This document shows positions 9,771 to 19,561 of a stretch of DNA of 64,000 bases, one piece after another (within the stretch, counting starts at the first letter, position 1; each line of letters starts with the position of its first letter). The notes below the pieces were generated by a model. That model had not been told where the DNA came from and did no database searches. It worked only from the letters and a program-made list of their open reading frames with translations. A program made the position numbers and the translations under genes. The DNA comes from Planctomycetaceae bacterium. GTDB lineage: Bacteria; Planctomycetota; Phycisphaerae; Sedimentisphaerales; Anaerohalosphaeraceae. Where the stretch lies: positions 1 to 64,000 of the forward strand of contig JAJFTK010000071.1 of assembly GCA_021372945.1 (NCBI GenBank), in the 5' to 3' direction.

Positions 9771-12239
9771 TTGATAAGGTTGCGTGTTTATTTATGCATC
9801 ATGCCGCTGGTGGTTATTGGCTTTACTGGACCGGCCGGCGCGGCGATGATCCATGTAAACTCCGTTGCGGGTCTGCAATCGGCCATCAATAGCGCCGTGC
9901 CCGGCGACAATATCATCGTTGAGAACGGCATATACACCACTTCGGCTCAGATCACGGTCAGCCGTGTCGGGACCGCTGCCGCGCCGATCATGATCCGGGC
10001 GGCGACCATAGGCGGTGTCGAGATCGCCGGAACACACGGCTTCGCATTGAACAGCCCGGCGGCGCACGTTTGCATCCAGGGATTCAAATTCACACACGCA
10101 AGCGGCCGCAACAGTGTTAACAACGGCGCAACATTCTGCCGCTTCACACGCAATATCTTTCAATGTTCCGGCAGCGGCGCCTACTTGCTGGTCGCCGGCT
10201 ACGATACCGAGGTTGACCGCAATGAATTCCGCAATAAGAGCACTCTCGGCAATATGATCGACGTTCGCGGCTCGGGCAGCCAGATCGCCCGGCGGGTCTG
10301 GATCCACCACAATTACTTTCACGATTTTACCAACGCCGGGGGCAACGGCGCCGAGACCATCCGGTTCGGGCTGAGCGGGCTGAGCATGTCCACCGGCGAC
10401 GGGCTGATCGAGCGCAATCTGTTTGTGCGCTGCCGCGGCGAAAATGAACTGATCTCTAACAAATCCAGCGGCAATATTTATCGGTATAATACGTTTCTTG
10501 AGTCGGCCGGCGCGCAGCTTACCCTGCGGCACGGCAACGATTGCCTGGCCTACGGCAACTATTTCAGGGGAACCGATGGGCTTCGCGTTTATGGCGACCG
10601 GCATCAGATCTTCAGCAACTATTTTGAGGGTAACACAAAAGGCATTGACATGGGCAACGGCGACGGCGAGGTGGCGGACGGCTCGGAACTGACCTGCCAC
10701 GACCGGCCCGACGATTGCGTGGTCACATTCAATACGTTCATCAATAACGGTGTCCATTACCAGATGGGCGGTCGCACCGGCGGTCTGGGCGCGACCAATA
10801 TCACCGTCGCCAACAACCTCATGCAGGGCGGAGGCATCATGGCCTCGATCAGTTCGACTGCGCCTTATACCGGCACGTGGAGCGGCAATATTGGCTGGAA
10901 CACCGGCGGCAGCGGCAATATGCCAGCCAGCGGCTATACGACAGTCAACCCGCTGTTGGCTGCCGATGCAAGCGGCGTCTATCATATACAGGCGGGCAGC
11001 CCCGTGATTGGAACGGCGGTTGGAACGTATGCGGCCGTAACCGTTGATATGGACGGCCAGCCCCGGGATGGCAATAAAGATAAAGGCGCCGATGAGTTCT
11101 CGGCCGCCCCGGTTACAGCCCACCTGCTTGCGGCATCCGAGGTGGGCCCTTTGTCGGGTATTTTTCCGATCGAGCCTGGTACGCCGACCGATCAAGAGCT
11201 GATCGTCGGAAGCGATATGATTTTTGAAGTTGTTCCATTGACTGGTATTGCGATCCTGGGCTATCAGTGGTTTGAGGTGACGCAATCCGGCGATGTTCCC
11301 ATCGGCGCCAATTCTGCCATTCTAACGATCGCCAGTGCCCGCAAGAGCGACGACGGCCGATGCTTTTATTGCCGCGTGACCACCGATGCGGGAACGTTTG
11401 ATTCCCGAACGGCACAAATCAACTCGCAAACGCCGCTGGTCGCTTATTTGAGTTTTGACGACGGCACCGCAAAGGACACGTCGGGCAAAGGAAACCATGG
11501 CACACTGGTCAACGGCGCTTCGATCGTCAACGACGCCGAGCGAGGCGGCGTCCTGAACCTGGACGGAACAGATGACTATGTCAATCTCGGAAACGCTGCC
11601 TCGCTGGATCTCAGCGAGGACGGTCGAGCAACCATCGCCGCCTGGGTCAAGCCGGCGGCGACAAAGAACCAAAATTCGATTATCACCAAGGGCGAATGGA
11701 AAGACGCTTATTCGCTCCTGATCAAAGGCGATACGATGCCGGCCAACCTGCTCTGGACCGGCAATGATACATCGGTCTTCTCGGGCGCGGCGATCCCGAT
11801 AGGCGTCTGGACGCACGCCGCAGTGGTGATCGACGGCGATCTGGCGACCTTCTACATCAATGGCCAAGCCAGCGGCGTTGCGAATCAGAACCGCGGCGGC
11901 CCGATCGACAGGTCCTCGGCAAGCGTCTGTATTGGCCGTGAACAATACAGCGGTTCTTTGCCGTCGGGCCGGTGGTTTTTCAATGGACGCATCGATGAGG
12001 TCCGCATCTACCCGAGCGCCCTGTGCGCCGACGAGATTCACAGGATTTTTAGCGGCTCGCCAACCGGCGATATCGACGGCGATGGAAGCGTTACATTGGC
12101 GGATTTCAGCTACATCAGCGGCCAATGGCTCAGCGCCGGCATCGCTGTTCCCACGGCGGATATCGCCCCGCTCTGCGGTGATGGGGTCGTGAACGTGGAT
12201 GATCTGGCCATGATGGTGAATGACTACCTTGGCTGGTAG
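9771..12239 (+). CDS. Polysaccharide lyase family 6 (alginate lyase/chondroitinase B type) with Ig-like, LamG and dockerin-like modules
   Basis: 822 residues. A TTG start at 9771 is supported by GAGGAGAA ten bases upstream and by a signal peptide beginning MIRLRVYLCIMPLVVIG; the next ATG (9801) would shorten that signal. The parallel beta-helix (about 9840-11100) has PL6 hallmarks: opening HVNSVAGLQSAINSAVPGD, then NELISNKSSGNIYRYNTF with Lys231 and LTLRHGN with Arg253, matching the Lys/Arg pair that PL6 enzymes use. Next come an Ig-like stretch, LamG (about 11440-12050) and two dockerin-like EF-hands (DIDGDGSVTLADF, CGDGVVNVDDL). It would cleave a uronate-containing chain by beta-elimination. 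Alginate is the commonest PL6 substrate, but other polyuronides are possible. Confidence 0.88.
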   Translation: MIRLRVYLCIMPLVVIGFTGPAGAAMIHVNSVAGLQSAINSAVPGDNIIVENGIYTTSAQITVSRVGTAAAPIMIRAATIGGVEIAGTHGFALNSPAAHVCIQGFKFTHASGRNSVNNGATFCRFTRNIFQCSGSGAYLLVAGYDTEVDRNEFRNKSTLGNMIDVRGSGSQIARRVWIHHNYFHDFTNAGGNGAETIRFGLSGLSMSTGDGLIERNLFVRCRGENELISNKSSGNIYRYNTFLESAGAQLTLRHGNDCLAYGNYFRGTDGLRVYGDRHQIFSNYFEGNTKGIDMGNGDGEVADGSELTCHDRPDDCVVTFNTFINNGVHYQMGGRTGGLGATNITVANNLMQGGGIMASISSTAPYTGTWSGNIGWNTGGSGNMPASGYTTVNPLLAADASGVYHIQAGSPVIGTAVGTYAAVTVDMDGQPRDGNKDKGADEFSAAPVTAHLLAASEVGPLSGIFPIEPGTPTDQELIVGSDMIFEVVPLTGIAILGYQWFEVTQSGDVPIGANSAILTIASARKSDDGRCFYCRVTTDAGTFDSRTAQINSQTPLVAYLSFDDGTAKDTSGKGNHGTLVNGASIVNDAERGGVLNLDGTDDYVNLGNAASLDLSEDGRATIAAWVKPAATKNQNSIITKGEWKDAYSLLIKGDTMPANLLWTGNDTSVFSGAAIPIGVWTHAAVVIDGDLATFYINGQASGVANQNRGGPIDRSSASVCIGREQYSGSLPSGRWFFNGRIDEVRIYPSALCADEIHRIFSGSPTGDIDGDGSVTLADFSYISGQWLSAGIAVPTADIAPLCGDGVVNVDDLAMMVNDYLGW

Positions 12240-12245
12240 CGTATA

Positions 12246-13289
12246 ATGAAGTTGAACTTTGGCACATTAAAAGAGACGATGCTCCAAATGACCGATTCGA
12301 CAAGGCTCAAAGCCGCTCTTATCATTGCATTCGTGGCGGCGTCGGCGATCAGCGCCGCATCGGTCATGCTGCAGGCGGACGGCCCGGGGAATACGTATGA
12401 ATTGCTCGGCAGCGTGCTCGGCGGAAATTCCGTCGAAGTGCCCGACTGCGGTCATGCTGAATTCGGACGGCACATCAGCGAAGAGTGGGATCATATTCTG
12501 GGCCGGTACGTCTTTGTTTTTCACATGCATGTGGTTCCGGATAATGACCGCTGCGTCAATTTTGACCGTCAGCGCAACGAGATCAAGACGTATGGGCCTT
12601 CGCCTGCCTATTTGAAAGGCGAGTATAACGAGATCCATACGTACCGCTGGAAGTTCAAATTGGACGCCGGGTTCCAGCCGTCACCCAATTTCACGCACAT
12701 CTTCCAGATCAAGGCCGGCGACGGTTCCGATGCCGGCATGCCGCTGATCACCTTTACGCCCCGGTATGGCAGCCCCGAGACGATGCAGCTTATCTTTACG
12801 CCCTCGACCGGAGGCACCGGCGGTGGTACCAAGGCCAATGTGCCGCTGGTCCCGTTCAAGGGCCAGTGGGTCCAGGCCTATGTGCGGACCTGCTACGCCG
12901 AGAATGGCGCGTTCGAAGTCTTGTTGACCCGCCTGAGCGATGGGGCCGTTTTGCTTTCCTATGGCAACGACAACCTGGATATGTGGCGCGGCGATGCTAC
13001 TTTCAACAGGCCCAAGTGGGGGATCTACCGCAGCCTTAACAGCCCCAGTTACCTTCGCGATGAGCAGGTGCGGTTCGCCGATTTTTGCATCGCCGAAGGC
13101 GACAACCCAAGCGCCGATATCGACGGTGACGGACGTGTCACGCTGGCGGATTTCAGCTACATCAGCGCCCAGTGGCTCAGCACCGGCGCGGCGGCGCCCT
13201 CGGCGGACGTTGCTCCGATTTGCGGAGACGGCTGGGTGGATATAGAGGACCTTTTGCTGCTGGTGGAACAATGGGGGCTGACCGAATGA
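12246..13289 (+). CDS. Secreted jelly-roll polysaccharide lyase-like protein with dockerin-like tail
   Basis: 347 residues at most. ATG 12246 lies six bases after the previous stop and has no clear ribosome site; ATG 12279 and 12288 are alternatives closer to the hydrophobic signal (LKAALIIAFVAASAIS). The mature part reads as a beta-jelly roll with VFVFHMHVVPDNDRC, NFDRQRNEIKTYGPSP, YRWKFKLDAGFQPS and FTHIFQIKAGDG, and later RPKWGIYRSL. This resembles the heparin-lyase-I/glucuronan-lyase type of fold, but the family call is tentative. Two dockerin-like EF-hands close it (DIDGDGRVTLADF, CGDGWVDIEDL). The stop overlaps the next start in ATGATGA, so translation is probably coupled. Confidence 0.75.
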   Translation: MKLNFGTLKETMLQMTDSTRLKAALIIAFVAASAISAASVMLQADGPGNTYELLGSVLGGNSVEVPDCGHAEFGRHISEEWDHILGRYVFVFHMHVVPDNDRCVNFDRQRNEIKTYGPSPAYLKGEYNEIHTYRWKFKLDAGFQPSPNFTHIFQIKAGDGSDAGMPLITFTPRYGSPETMQLIFTPSTGGTGGGTKANVPLVPFKGQWVQAYVRTCYAENGAFEVLLTRLSDGAVLLSYGNDNLDMWRGDATFNRPKWGIYRSLNSPSYLRDEQVRFADFCIAEGDNPSADIDGDGRVTLADFSYISAQWLSTGAAAPSADVAPICGDGWVDIEDLLLLVEQWGLTE

Positions 13290-15190
13290 TGAAACCCATA
13301 CAGCTTATTTTGCTTTTGTCTTTGATCGTGCCGGTGTATGCCGAACTCGGCACCGGCTGGATTCAAACGACCTATTCAAAACGGATCCATCTCGATGACG
13401 AGGCAGGGCTGCAGACATTCACGTGGTCGCCATACCAATCGGTAGGGCAGGGGACGATTTGTGCCGACTACGCGTATGACGCCGCAACAGATACGGAAAC
13501 GTTCCGCCTGTTTGACCAGCGCACCAACCGCTCAGAGATCCGGCTGGTGAACGAATACTCGGAGGGACGCAGGCAGTTCGAGGGATATGTTACATTTTGG
13601 GCGCCTCTTAATGACGAATCGCTCTTCCAGATTTTCGGCTACACCAGCGGCAAGGCGACGCTGACGATGATGCGAGGTTATTCATCGTATGGCGGCTCAA
13701 TTACTCCCACCAGCGTCGGCGGGACGAGGATCGCCGAGAATTGCTATGGCGTGGAGAAACGCATCAATATCATCCACGACCAGAACGACCTGGTGCTGTA
13801 TTACGTGGATGGAGTGCTTAAGGCGCGGTTCAACGAGTCCGACCCGGCGACCAACTACTGGAAATACGGCTGCTACGGCACCGTTTACCCGGAAACGGTC
13901 CCTGCGGTTGTGACGTGGCGCGCGGTAAAAACGTACCGCGACGGTTATCCTCCCGGCCACAATTCGACTCCCGCCGGAGCGTATGAAGCGGAACAGGCAG
14001 TGTTGAGCGGAGCGGTTGTTGCTTCGAGCAGCGGCGGATACACCGGCAGCGGTTACGCCGACTACGTGAATGCTTCCGGCGATTACGTTGAATGGACCGT
14101 CAATGCGGATGTCGGCGGATTCTATGATTTGCAGTTTCGTTATGCGCTGCAAAGCGGCAGCAGGCCGCTGGAAATTCGGATCAACGGGCAAGTTGCCAGT
14201 CCATCCATGAGCTTTGCCGCGACGGGCGACTGGGCAGCGTGGACTTATGCGAGCCTTCCCCTTCAGATGCTGCGGGCCGGAACGAATATAATTCGCGCGA
14301 CCGCGATCGGCTCGAACGGGCCCAACATCGACCATTTGCTTGTCAATCCATTGGAGGAAGAGCAGGAAGCCCTTGTCGGGCATTACACCTTTAACGACGG
14401 CACGGCGGCGGATTCCTCCGGCAGGGGCAACCACGGTACCCTGGCCGGAACGGCAGCCATAATCGATGACCCCGTCCGCGGTAAGGTGCTCTGGCTGGAT
14501 GGCGCCGGCGGCAAGGTCGATTTGGGAAATCCCGCGTCGCTGAATATTACGGGTCCTATCACGGTCACGGCGTGGGTGAATGGCGATGTTGCCGGCGGCG
14601 GCCTCAATCGCAATATCGTCAATCGCGGGCATGGCGGTTCGCCCACGCGGGAATTGACGCTGCGGCTTGATTCCGGCGTTTATTACGATTTTGGTTCGTA
14701 TGAATCCGGCATTGGCGATCAGCAGGCCACGATGCCAATTCCGGTCGGCGACATCGGGACAAACACATGGATTCATCTGGCCGGGACGTGGGACGGCTCA
14801 CGCTGGAATCTCTACCGTAACGGCGTTCTGCAGAACTCATTTAATGATCCGGTCGGGCCGCTGCCGATGACGGTAGGCTGGGCCATTGGCGCACGCGGCG
14901 GTATCACCGGTTTGGAACGCGTGCTTGACGGCAGGATCGATGATGTCCGCATCTACAATGCTGCCTTATGCGCCGAGCAAATCCAAAGGATCTACAACGG
15001 CAGTCCCGTTGGCGATATCGATGGAAATGGTGTGATCAACCTGGCGGATCTGAGTTATCTCAGCGCGCAATGGCTTGGCAGCGGAACAGGGGTTCCGTCA
15101 GCGGATATCTGGCCTGTCTGCGGCGGCGATAATGCGGTGGACATGCATGAACTGCTCATTCTCATCGAACATTTTCTTACACTGGAATAG
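13286..15190 (+). CDS. Secreted jelly-roll lyase-like protein (RSEIR motif) with CBM6/35-like, LamG and dockerin-like modules
   Basis: 635 residues from ATG 13286, which overlaps the previous stop; an upstream in-frame extension would lie inside the previous gene and lacks a signal sequence. The signal MMKPIQLILLLSLIVPVYA is clear. The N-terminal jelly roll (about 13345-13940) carries RSEIRL, similar to the R-x-E-x-R motif of PL7-like alginate lyases, but the usual QIH/QVH pattern was not identified, so the activity is inferred. Then come a CBM6/35-like domain (about 13975-14350, starting GAYEAEQAVLSG, closing NIDHLLV), LamG (14380-14995, with GRIDDVRIYN) and a dockerin-like tail (DIDGNGVINLADL). 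It abuts the next gene directly. Confidence 0.78.
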   Translation: MMKPIQLILLLSLIVPVYAELGTGWIQTTYSKRIHLDDEAGLQTFTWSPYQSVGQGTICADYAYDAATDTETFRLFDQRTNRSEIRLVNEYSEGRRQFEGYVTFWAPLNDESLFQIFGYTSGKATLTMMRGYSSYGGSITPTSVGGTRIAENCYGVEKRINIIHDQNDLVLYYVDGVLKARFNESDPATNYWKYGCYGTVYPETVPAVVTWRAVKTYRDGYPPGHNSTPAGAYEAEQAVLSGAVVASSSGGYTGSGYADYVNASGDYVEWTVNADVGGFYDLQFRYALQSGSRPLEIRINGQVASPSMSFAATGDWAAWTYASLPLQMLRAGTNIIRATAIGSNGPNIDHLLVNPLEEEQEALVGHYTFNDGTAADSSGRGNHGTLAGTAAIIDDPVRGKVLWLDGAGGKVDLGNPASLNITGPITVTAWVNGDVAGGGLNRNIVNRGHGGSPTRELTLRLDSGVYYDFGSYESGIGDQQATMPIPVGDIGTNTWIHLAGTWDGSRWNLYRNGVLQNSFNDPVGPLPMTVGWAIGARGGITGLERVLDGRIDDVRIYNAALCAEQIQRIYNGSPVGDIDGNGVINLADLSYLSAQWLGSGTGVPSADIWPVCGGDNAVDMHELLILIEHFLTLE

Positions 15191-18100
15191 ATGCCTGAGA
15201 TGATACGTGCTAAATATTTTGTTTGTCGGCTGCGATGGCTGGTAGTGCTGGCGGCCTGCGCGGCCATGGCGCCGGCGGCTGAACCTCCGCATCCGATCTT
15301 GAACATCGGCGGCAGTTCCAATCCGACGTTGGCAAGCAATATTGTCAACAACTATACCGAAACGCAATACGTAGATAATTTCGTTCCGCGCCAGTCGCCG
15401 CGCAATAACAGTTACGGGTTTGTGCCGGCGGTTGTGGCCGGCGATACGGGATGGGCATGGAGTTCGTCGACGCCTAATCAGATCACCAGCACGCCAAGCG
15501 GCACTGTTTTTCCGACCACGCCGGCTTATCCCGTTTATTATCAGAACGTCCTGGTGACCAGCGGGAACACGGTGTCGATGCCGTATTACCTGCGGGCGGG
15601 AAGTTCGTCGGCCAAGTCGATGGTCTTTGAACTGATCAATCACAATAAACGCAATAAGCTGCGCAGCGACCTGAACGTGCTTGCACCCACGTATATGGCC
15701 AGCGGAAGCACGCACGCGACGCGCAACCAGGCGTACGCCCGCCGCATCGCCGTTGCCTTGCTGGACTGGGCGCATTATATGCCGGATTATGTCATGACGG
15801 CCAAGAACAGCGCTTCGTATATTAACGCCGGACCTGATTATGTGCTTTCGTCCGACCTGCAGCGGGCAAGCGACCATAACGGCCTGGCGCACGAGTGGGC
15901 CGACGACGAACTGCTGGCATTTGATGCCATCTACGACAGCCCGGCACTGGCCCAGTTGAGCACCGAATTGGGCTATGACGTGCGGCAATATATTACCGAT
16001 AACCTGTACTGCAATGAAGGCGATTTCATCGCTCACCGTGTCCCGATCAATGTCGCTATCGCCAGCAACCTGTCGGGCCCCTACACGGTGCTGGCGCTGG
16101 TTGCCCGCGTCCTGAATAGGCCGGATTACATTGACTACATGGACCGCTACCTGGATGCCACCGTCACCCGCAAGATCCAACGTGATGGCACGCTTAGCGA
16201 GGGAATGGGCTACTCTATCGGCTACATTAACGAAAACCTCGGCGCTGCCCGTAACACGCGGAATTATTTCCTGACGCGCGCGGCCGATACGCCGCAACTG
16301 CAGGCTATCAGCACGCGGGCCAACACCTATGTCAGCTCGCTCGAATATGGCCGCAGCCAGTGGGAACGCGCCAGTCTGCCCAACGGCCAGCTTCCATCGT
16401 TTGGCGATACGCCCTTCAACACGTACTTTGGCGCTCGCAATACGGGTACATCCGTTCTGCTGCCGGCCTATGGTTCCGTTTCAATGGGAGCAGGCGCCAC
16501 CAGCGGCACGGCAATTCAAGTGAATCAGTGTTTTGCCGGCGATAACAACCACATGCGTTCCGATACCTGCGCTTATGTGCTTTGGGCGTTCGGTAACGAG
16601 GTCCTGGGCAATGTGCGCTACCATAACGGCACGCCGGGGCGGCAATTCACCGAGCAGATCCTGGCGTATAATGCCGTCACGATCGACCGCAGCGATATGA
16701 CGAGTCCTTCGGCAAGCACCTATGGCAACGGCGATCTGACGCTTTACGAACCCGGCAAGAACGGTTTGGCCGTCACTGAATTGGATGGGCAGCGGGCCTA
16801 CAGCAACAAAGCCTCGCGCTATCAGCGCATCATGATGCTTAACACCGTTGATATTGATCGACCCTATCTTGTGGATGTCTTCCGCGTCACCGGCGGAACA
16901 ACACACGACTATGTCTGGCACGGTTCGATCCGCTACGACCAAACGGCCCAGTGCAGCTTTGCGCTGACGCCGATGCCGGGCGAGTACCCGATGCTGGAAG
17001 GCTCCGAAGTCTGGGTCGAGCCCACCAGTTCGGGCTCTTCATTTCCCTATTATGGGTTCTTTCGCGATATGAGCACAAATCCCTGCCCCGGCAATTTCCA
17101 GATAGCCTACCTGGATGCAGGCCGCACATCGCCGCGCGACACAAAACTCTGGATGACGGCGGACCCGGCCCAATATACGGTCTATCTGGGCCGCACGCCC
17201 GTGCCGGCACGGGCCAGCGGCGAACCTGACAATTGGTGGGTCAATGGTCTCTGGCGGCCCTCGACGATCATCCGCAAACGAGCGGCCTCGGGTCCATTGA
17301 ATGACCTGTTCGTCAGCGTGATCGAGCCGCTCAAGAAGGGGGCCGGGGCCATTCAGTCGGTTGAGCGATTGCCGATGACAGCAAGCGCGGTGGAATCCGT
17401 AGGGCTTCGCGTGACCTTCACGGATGGACGCACTGATACCTATCTGGTCAATCTGCACAGCCCGCAAGTCGCAGGCGCAAGCGGCGGTTCGAGCACCATT
17501 TCAACCGCCGACGGCAGCTATTCGCTGACTGGGCGCATCGGTCTGCAGATCACGGGGTCGGCCGATCCGCGCGTCTGGACGGTCAACGCAAGCGATTTCC
17601 AATATCCTGGCGGTTCGTTAGCACCTTCGGTCGTGAATTACTCCGGTTCGATCATCGGCGAGACGCGCGTGCTGGACGGGGCTGCGTGCGATGCGCTCGT
17701 GACTGAGACGCCGCTGCCGCTGGGGACCGAACTTGGCGGCAAGCACCTGTCCATGACATTCGGCACGCTTTCCGGCAGCGGAAGGAACGGCATCAGCCAG
17801 ATGTTCGAGATCGACCGGGTGATCCAATCGGGAAGCGAGTATCAGATTTGTCTGAAGCACGACCACTGCCTTGAGATCACAAATGCCCTCACCGTCAACG
17901 GCAGCGGCAGCGATATCTGGGGCACGGCCGACCAGTTCCATTATGCCTATCAGGCGCAAAGCGGCGATATGACGCTGACGGCGCGCGTGCTGAGCCAGGC
18001 GAACACGAATTCCTGGGCCAAATCCGGTCTCATGATCCGGCAAAGCACGGCCGCCAATTCTGCCTATGTGGGGCTTTACGTTACGCCGGGCAACGGCGTG

Positions 18101-19546
18101 AGCGTGCAGTACCGCGCCGCGACGGGCGCAGGCGCCATTGACTTTGGACGGTCAACCGGCCTGGCGGCTCCGCGCTGGCTGCGGTTGGCGCGTGCGGGCG
18201 ACGTGTTTACCGCTTATGAATCCGCCGATGGGGCCAATTGGTTACAGGTCGGCAGCGGCGGCATTGCCGTGCCGATGGCGTCCAGTGTTCTGGCCGGGCT
18301 GGCCGTCTGCTCGCACAACAACAGCGCCCTGAATGCCACCAGCTTTGACAATGTCAGTCTTCCGCTTTCACTGACAGGTACCGATATCGGCGCTGTCGGC
18401 CTGGCAGGCAGCGTCGAGTACAGCACAATCACAGTCGAGCAAGTGGCTCCGCTGCGGACCTTCACGGGCGAAAACACCTTTGAGATCGCTTTATCGGATT
18501 CACAGGCGGCCGCTGCTCCGGCGACTCCGACGGGGTTGACGGCCATCGCCGGAAACAGGCAGATCAGTCTAAGCTGGGATGCCGCAGCAGACGCGGAAAG
18601 CTACCGCGTCAAGCGTGCGCTCGTGTCGGGCGGGCCTTACGAAACCATTGGCAATCCTGCAGCCGCCAATTTCACCGATATGAATGTCGTAAACGGAACG
18701 AGGTACTACTATGTCATCTCGGCCGTCAACGACGCCGGCGAAAGTCTCAATTCGCCCCAGGTCAGCGCCGCCCCAAGCGTTTCGCTGCCGACGGGACTGG
18801 TAGCGCGTTATACGTTTGAAAGCGGCACGGCCGCTGACAGCAGCGGCAGCGCTAATCATGGCGTGCTCAACGGCGGCGTCAGTCCGGTCACGGACACACA
18901 TCGCGGCAAGGTGCTCAGCTTTGACGGCGCAAACGGCAGCTATATCCGCGTGACCAACAGCCCCAGCCTCAATGCCGTCGCCGATCAGATCACGGTGGCC
19001 ATGTGGCTCTATACGAACACCACCGCCGTCCGCCAGCTTATCGAAAAGGGCGGCACGAGCGGCTCGGCGTGGTACACAGCGCCCTGGGGCATCCGCCTGG
19101 AAACGGACAGGCGGCTTCACCTGCACTGGGGCAACGTCGCAACCCTGTACAGCAGCGCAATTGCCGCCAATACATGGACGCATGTTGCTCTTGTCTATAA
19201 CTCAACCCTCGGCTCCAACCAGGCAAAGTTCTATATCAACGGCGTGCTCAATTCGCAGGCGGACTGGACCACGCTGCCGTCAACCAATACCAACGACCTG
19301 TTCATTGGGACCGATTTCTACAATAACACGTCGCGATGGGCTTTTATCGGCCGCATGGATGACGTCCGCATCTACAGCAGCGCACTAACCGCCGGACAGA
19401 TCGCCGACCTGATGCTTTCCAAGCCCGGAGATCTCACGCTGGATGGAAACGTCGATATGGCAGATCTTGCTGAATTATCACGAGGCTGGCAAACGTTATA
19501 CGACATAGACACGTTGTTTGAAGTGGCTTGCCACTGGCTTGAATAA
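15191..19546 (+). CDS. Heparinase II/III-like polysaccharide lyase with CBM-like, FN3, LamG and dockerin-like modules
   Basis: 1451 residues. ATG 15191 immediately follows the previous TAG; ATG 15200 is an alternative. A signal peptide (LVVLAACAAMAPAA) precedes an alpha/alpha-toroid (about 15290-16530) containing DGTLSEGMGYSIGY, then the heparinase II/III-like beta-sandwich (NHMRSDTCAYVLWAFGNE and a following VTIDRSDM strand). This layout occurs in PL12, PL15, PL17 and PL21 and in chondroitinase-AC-like lyases; the exact family cannot be fixed by eye. Downstream modules: a DUF1349-like beta-sandwich (17900-18360, WAKSGLMIRQS), FN3 (18520-18780), LamG (18790-19420, GRMDDVRIYS) and a degenerate dockerin-like tail (GDLTLDGNVDMADL). 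It likely acts on polyuronide or oligouronide released by the lyases upstream. Confidence 0.83.
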   Translation: MPEMIRAKYFVCRLRWLVVLAACAAMAPAAEPPHPILNIGGSSNPTLASNIVNNYTETQYVDNFVPRQSPRNNSYGFVPAVVAGDTGWAWSSSTPNQITSTPSGTVFPTTPAYPVYYQNVLVTSGNTVSMPYYLRAGSSSAKSMVFELINHNKRNKLRSDLNVLAPTYMASGSTHATRNQAYARRIAVALLDWAHYMPDYVMTAKNSASYINAGPDYVLSSDLQRASDHNGLAHEWADDELLAFDAIYDSPALAQLSTELGYDVRQYITDNLYCNEGDFIAHRVPINVAIASNLSGPYTVLALVARVLNRPDYIDYMDRYLDATVTRKIQRDGTLSEGMGYSIGYINENLGAARNTRNYFLTRAADTPQLQAISTRANTYVSSLEYGRSQWERASLPNGQLPSFGDTPFNTYFGARNTGTSVLLPAYGSVSMGAGATSGTAIQVNQCFAGDNNHMRSDTCAYVLWAFGNEVLGNVRYHNGTPGRQFTEQILAYNAVTIDRSDMTSPSASTYGNGDLTLYEPGKNGLAVTELDGQRAYSNKASRYQRIMMLNTVDIDRPYLVDVFRVTGGTTHDYVWHGSIRYDQTAQCSFALTPMPGEYPMLEGSEVWVEPTSSGSSFPYYGFFRDMSTNPCPGNFQIAYLDAGRTSPRDTKLWMTADPAQYTVYLGRTPVPARASGEPDNWWVNGLWRPSTIIRKRAASGPLNDLFVSVIEPLKKGAGAIQSVERLPMTASAVESVGLRVTFTDGRTDTYLVNLHSPQVAGASGGSSTISTADGSYSLTGRIGLQITGSADPRVWTVNASDFQYPGGSLAPSVVNYSGSIIGETRVLDGAACDALVTETPLPLGTELGGKHLSMTFGTLSGSGRNGISQMFEIDRVIQSGSEYQICLKHDHCLEITNALTVNGSGSDIWGTADQFHYAYQAQSGDMTLTARVLSQANTNSWAKSGLMIRQSTAANSAYVGLYVTPGNGVSVQYRAATGAGAIDFGRSTGLAAPRWLRLARAGDVFTAYESADGANWLQVGSGGIAVPMASSVLAGLAVCSHNNSALNATSFDNVSLPLSLTGTDIGAVGLAGSVEYSTITVEQVAPLRTFTGENTFEIALSDSQAAAAPATPTGLTAIAGNRQISLSWDAAADAESYRVKRALVSGGPYETIGNPAAANFTDMNVVNGTRYYYVISAVNDAGESLNSPQVSAAPSVSLPTGLVARYTFESGTAADSSGSANHGVLNGGVSPVTDTHRGKVLSFDGANGSYIRVTNSPSLNAVADQITVAMWLYTNTTAVRQLIEKGGTSGSAWYTAPWGIRLETDRRLHLHWGNVATLYSSAIAANTWTHVALVYNSTLGSNQAKFYINGVLNSQADWTTLPSTNTNDLFIGTDFYNNTSRWAFIGRMDDVRIYSSALTAGQIADLMLSKPGDLTLDGNVDMADLAELSRGWQTLYDIDTLFEVACHWLE

Positions 19547-19561
19547 CAAAAGAAAGGAATC

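Noticed and set aside
9792..11285. 497-codon open frame on the minus strand opposite the PL6 gene
   Set aside because: It is rich in Arg, Ala, Ile and His without any recognisable domain, has no ribosome site, and lies wholly opposite a well-supported lyase. Its openness follows from codon bias of the real gene.
15098..16297. 399-codon minus-strand frame opposite the heparinase II/III-like gene
   Set aside because: It spans the junction of two coupled plus-strand genes and looks like an antisense shadow, with high Arg/His content and no start signal.
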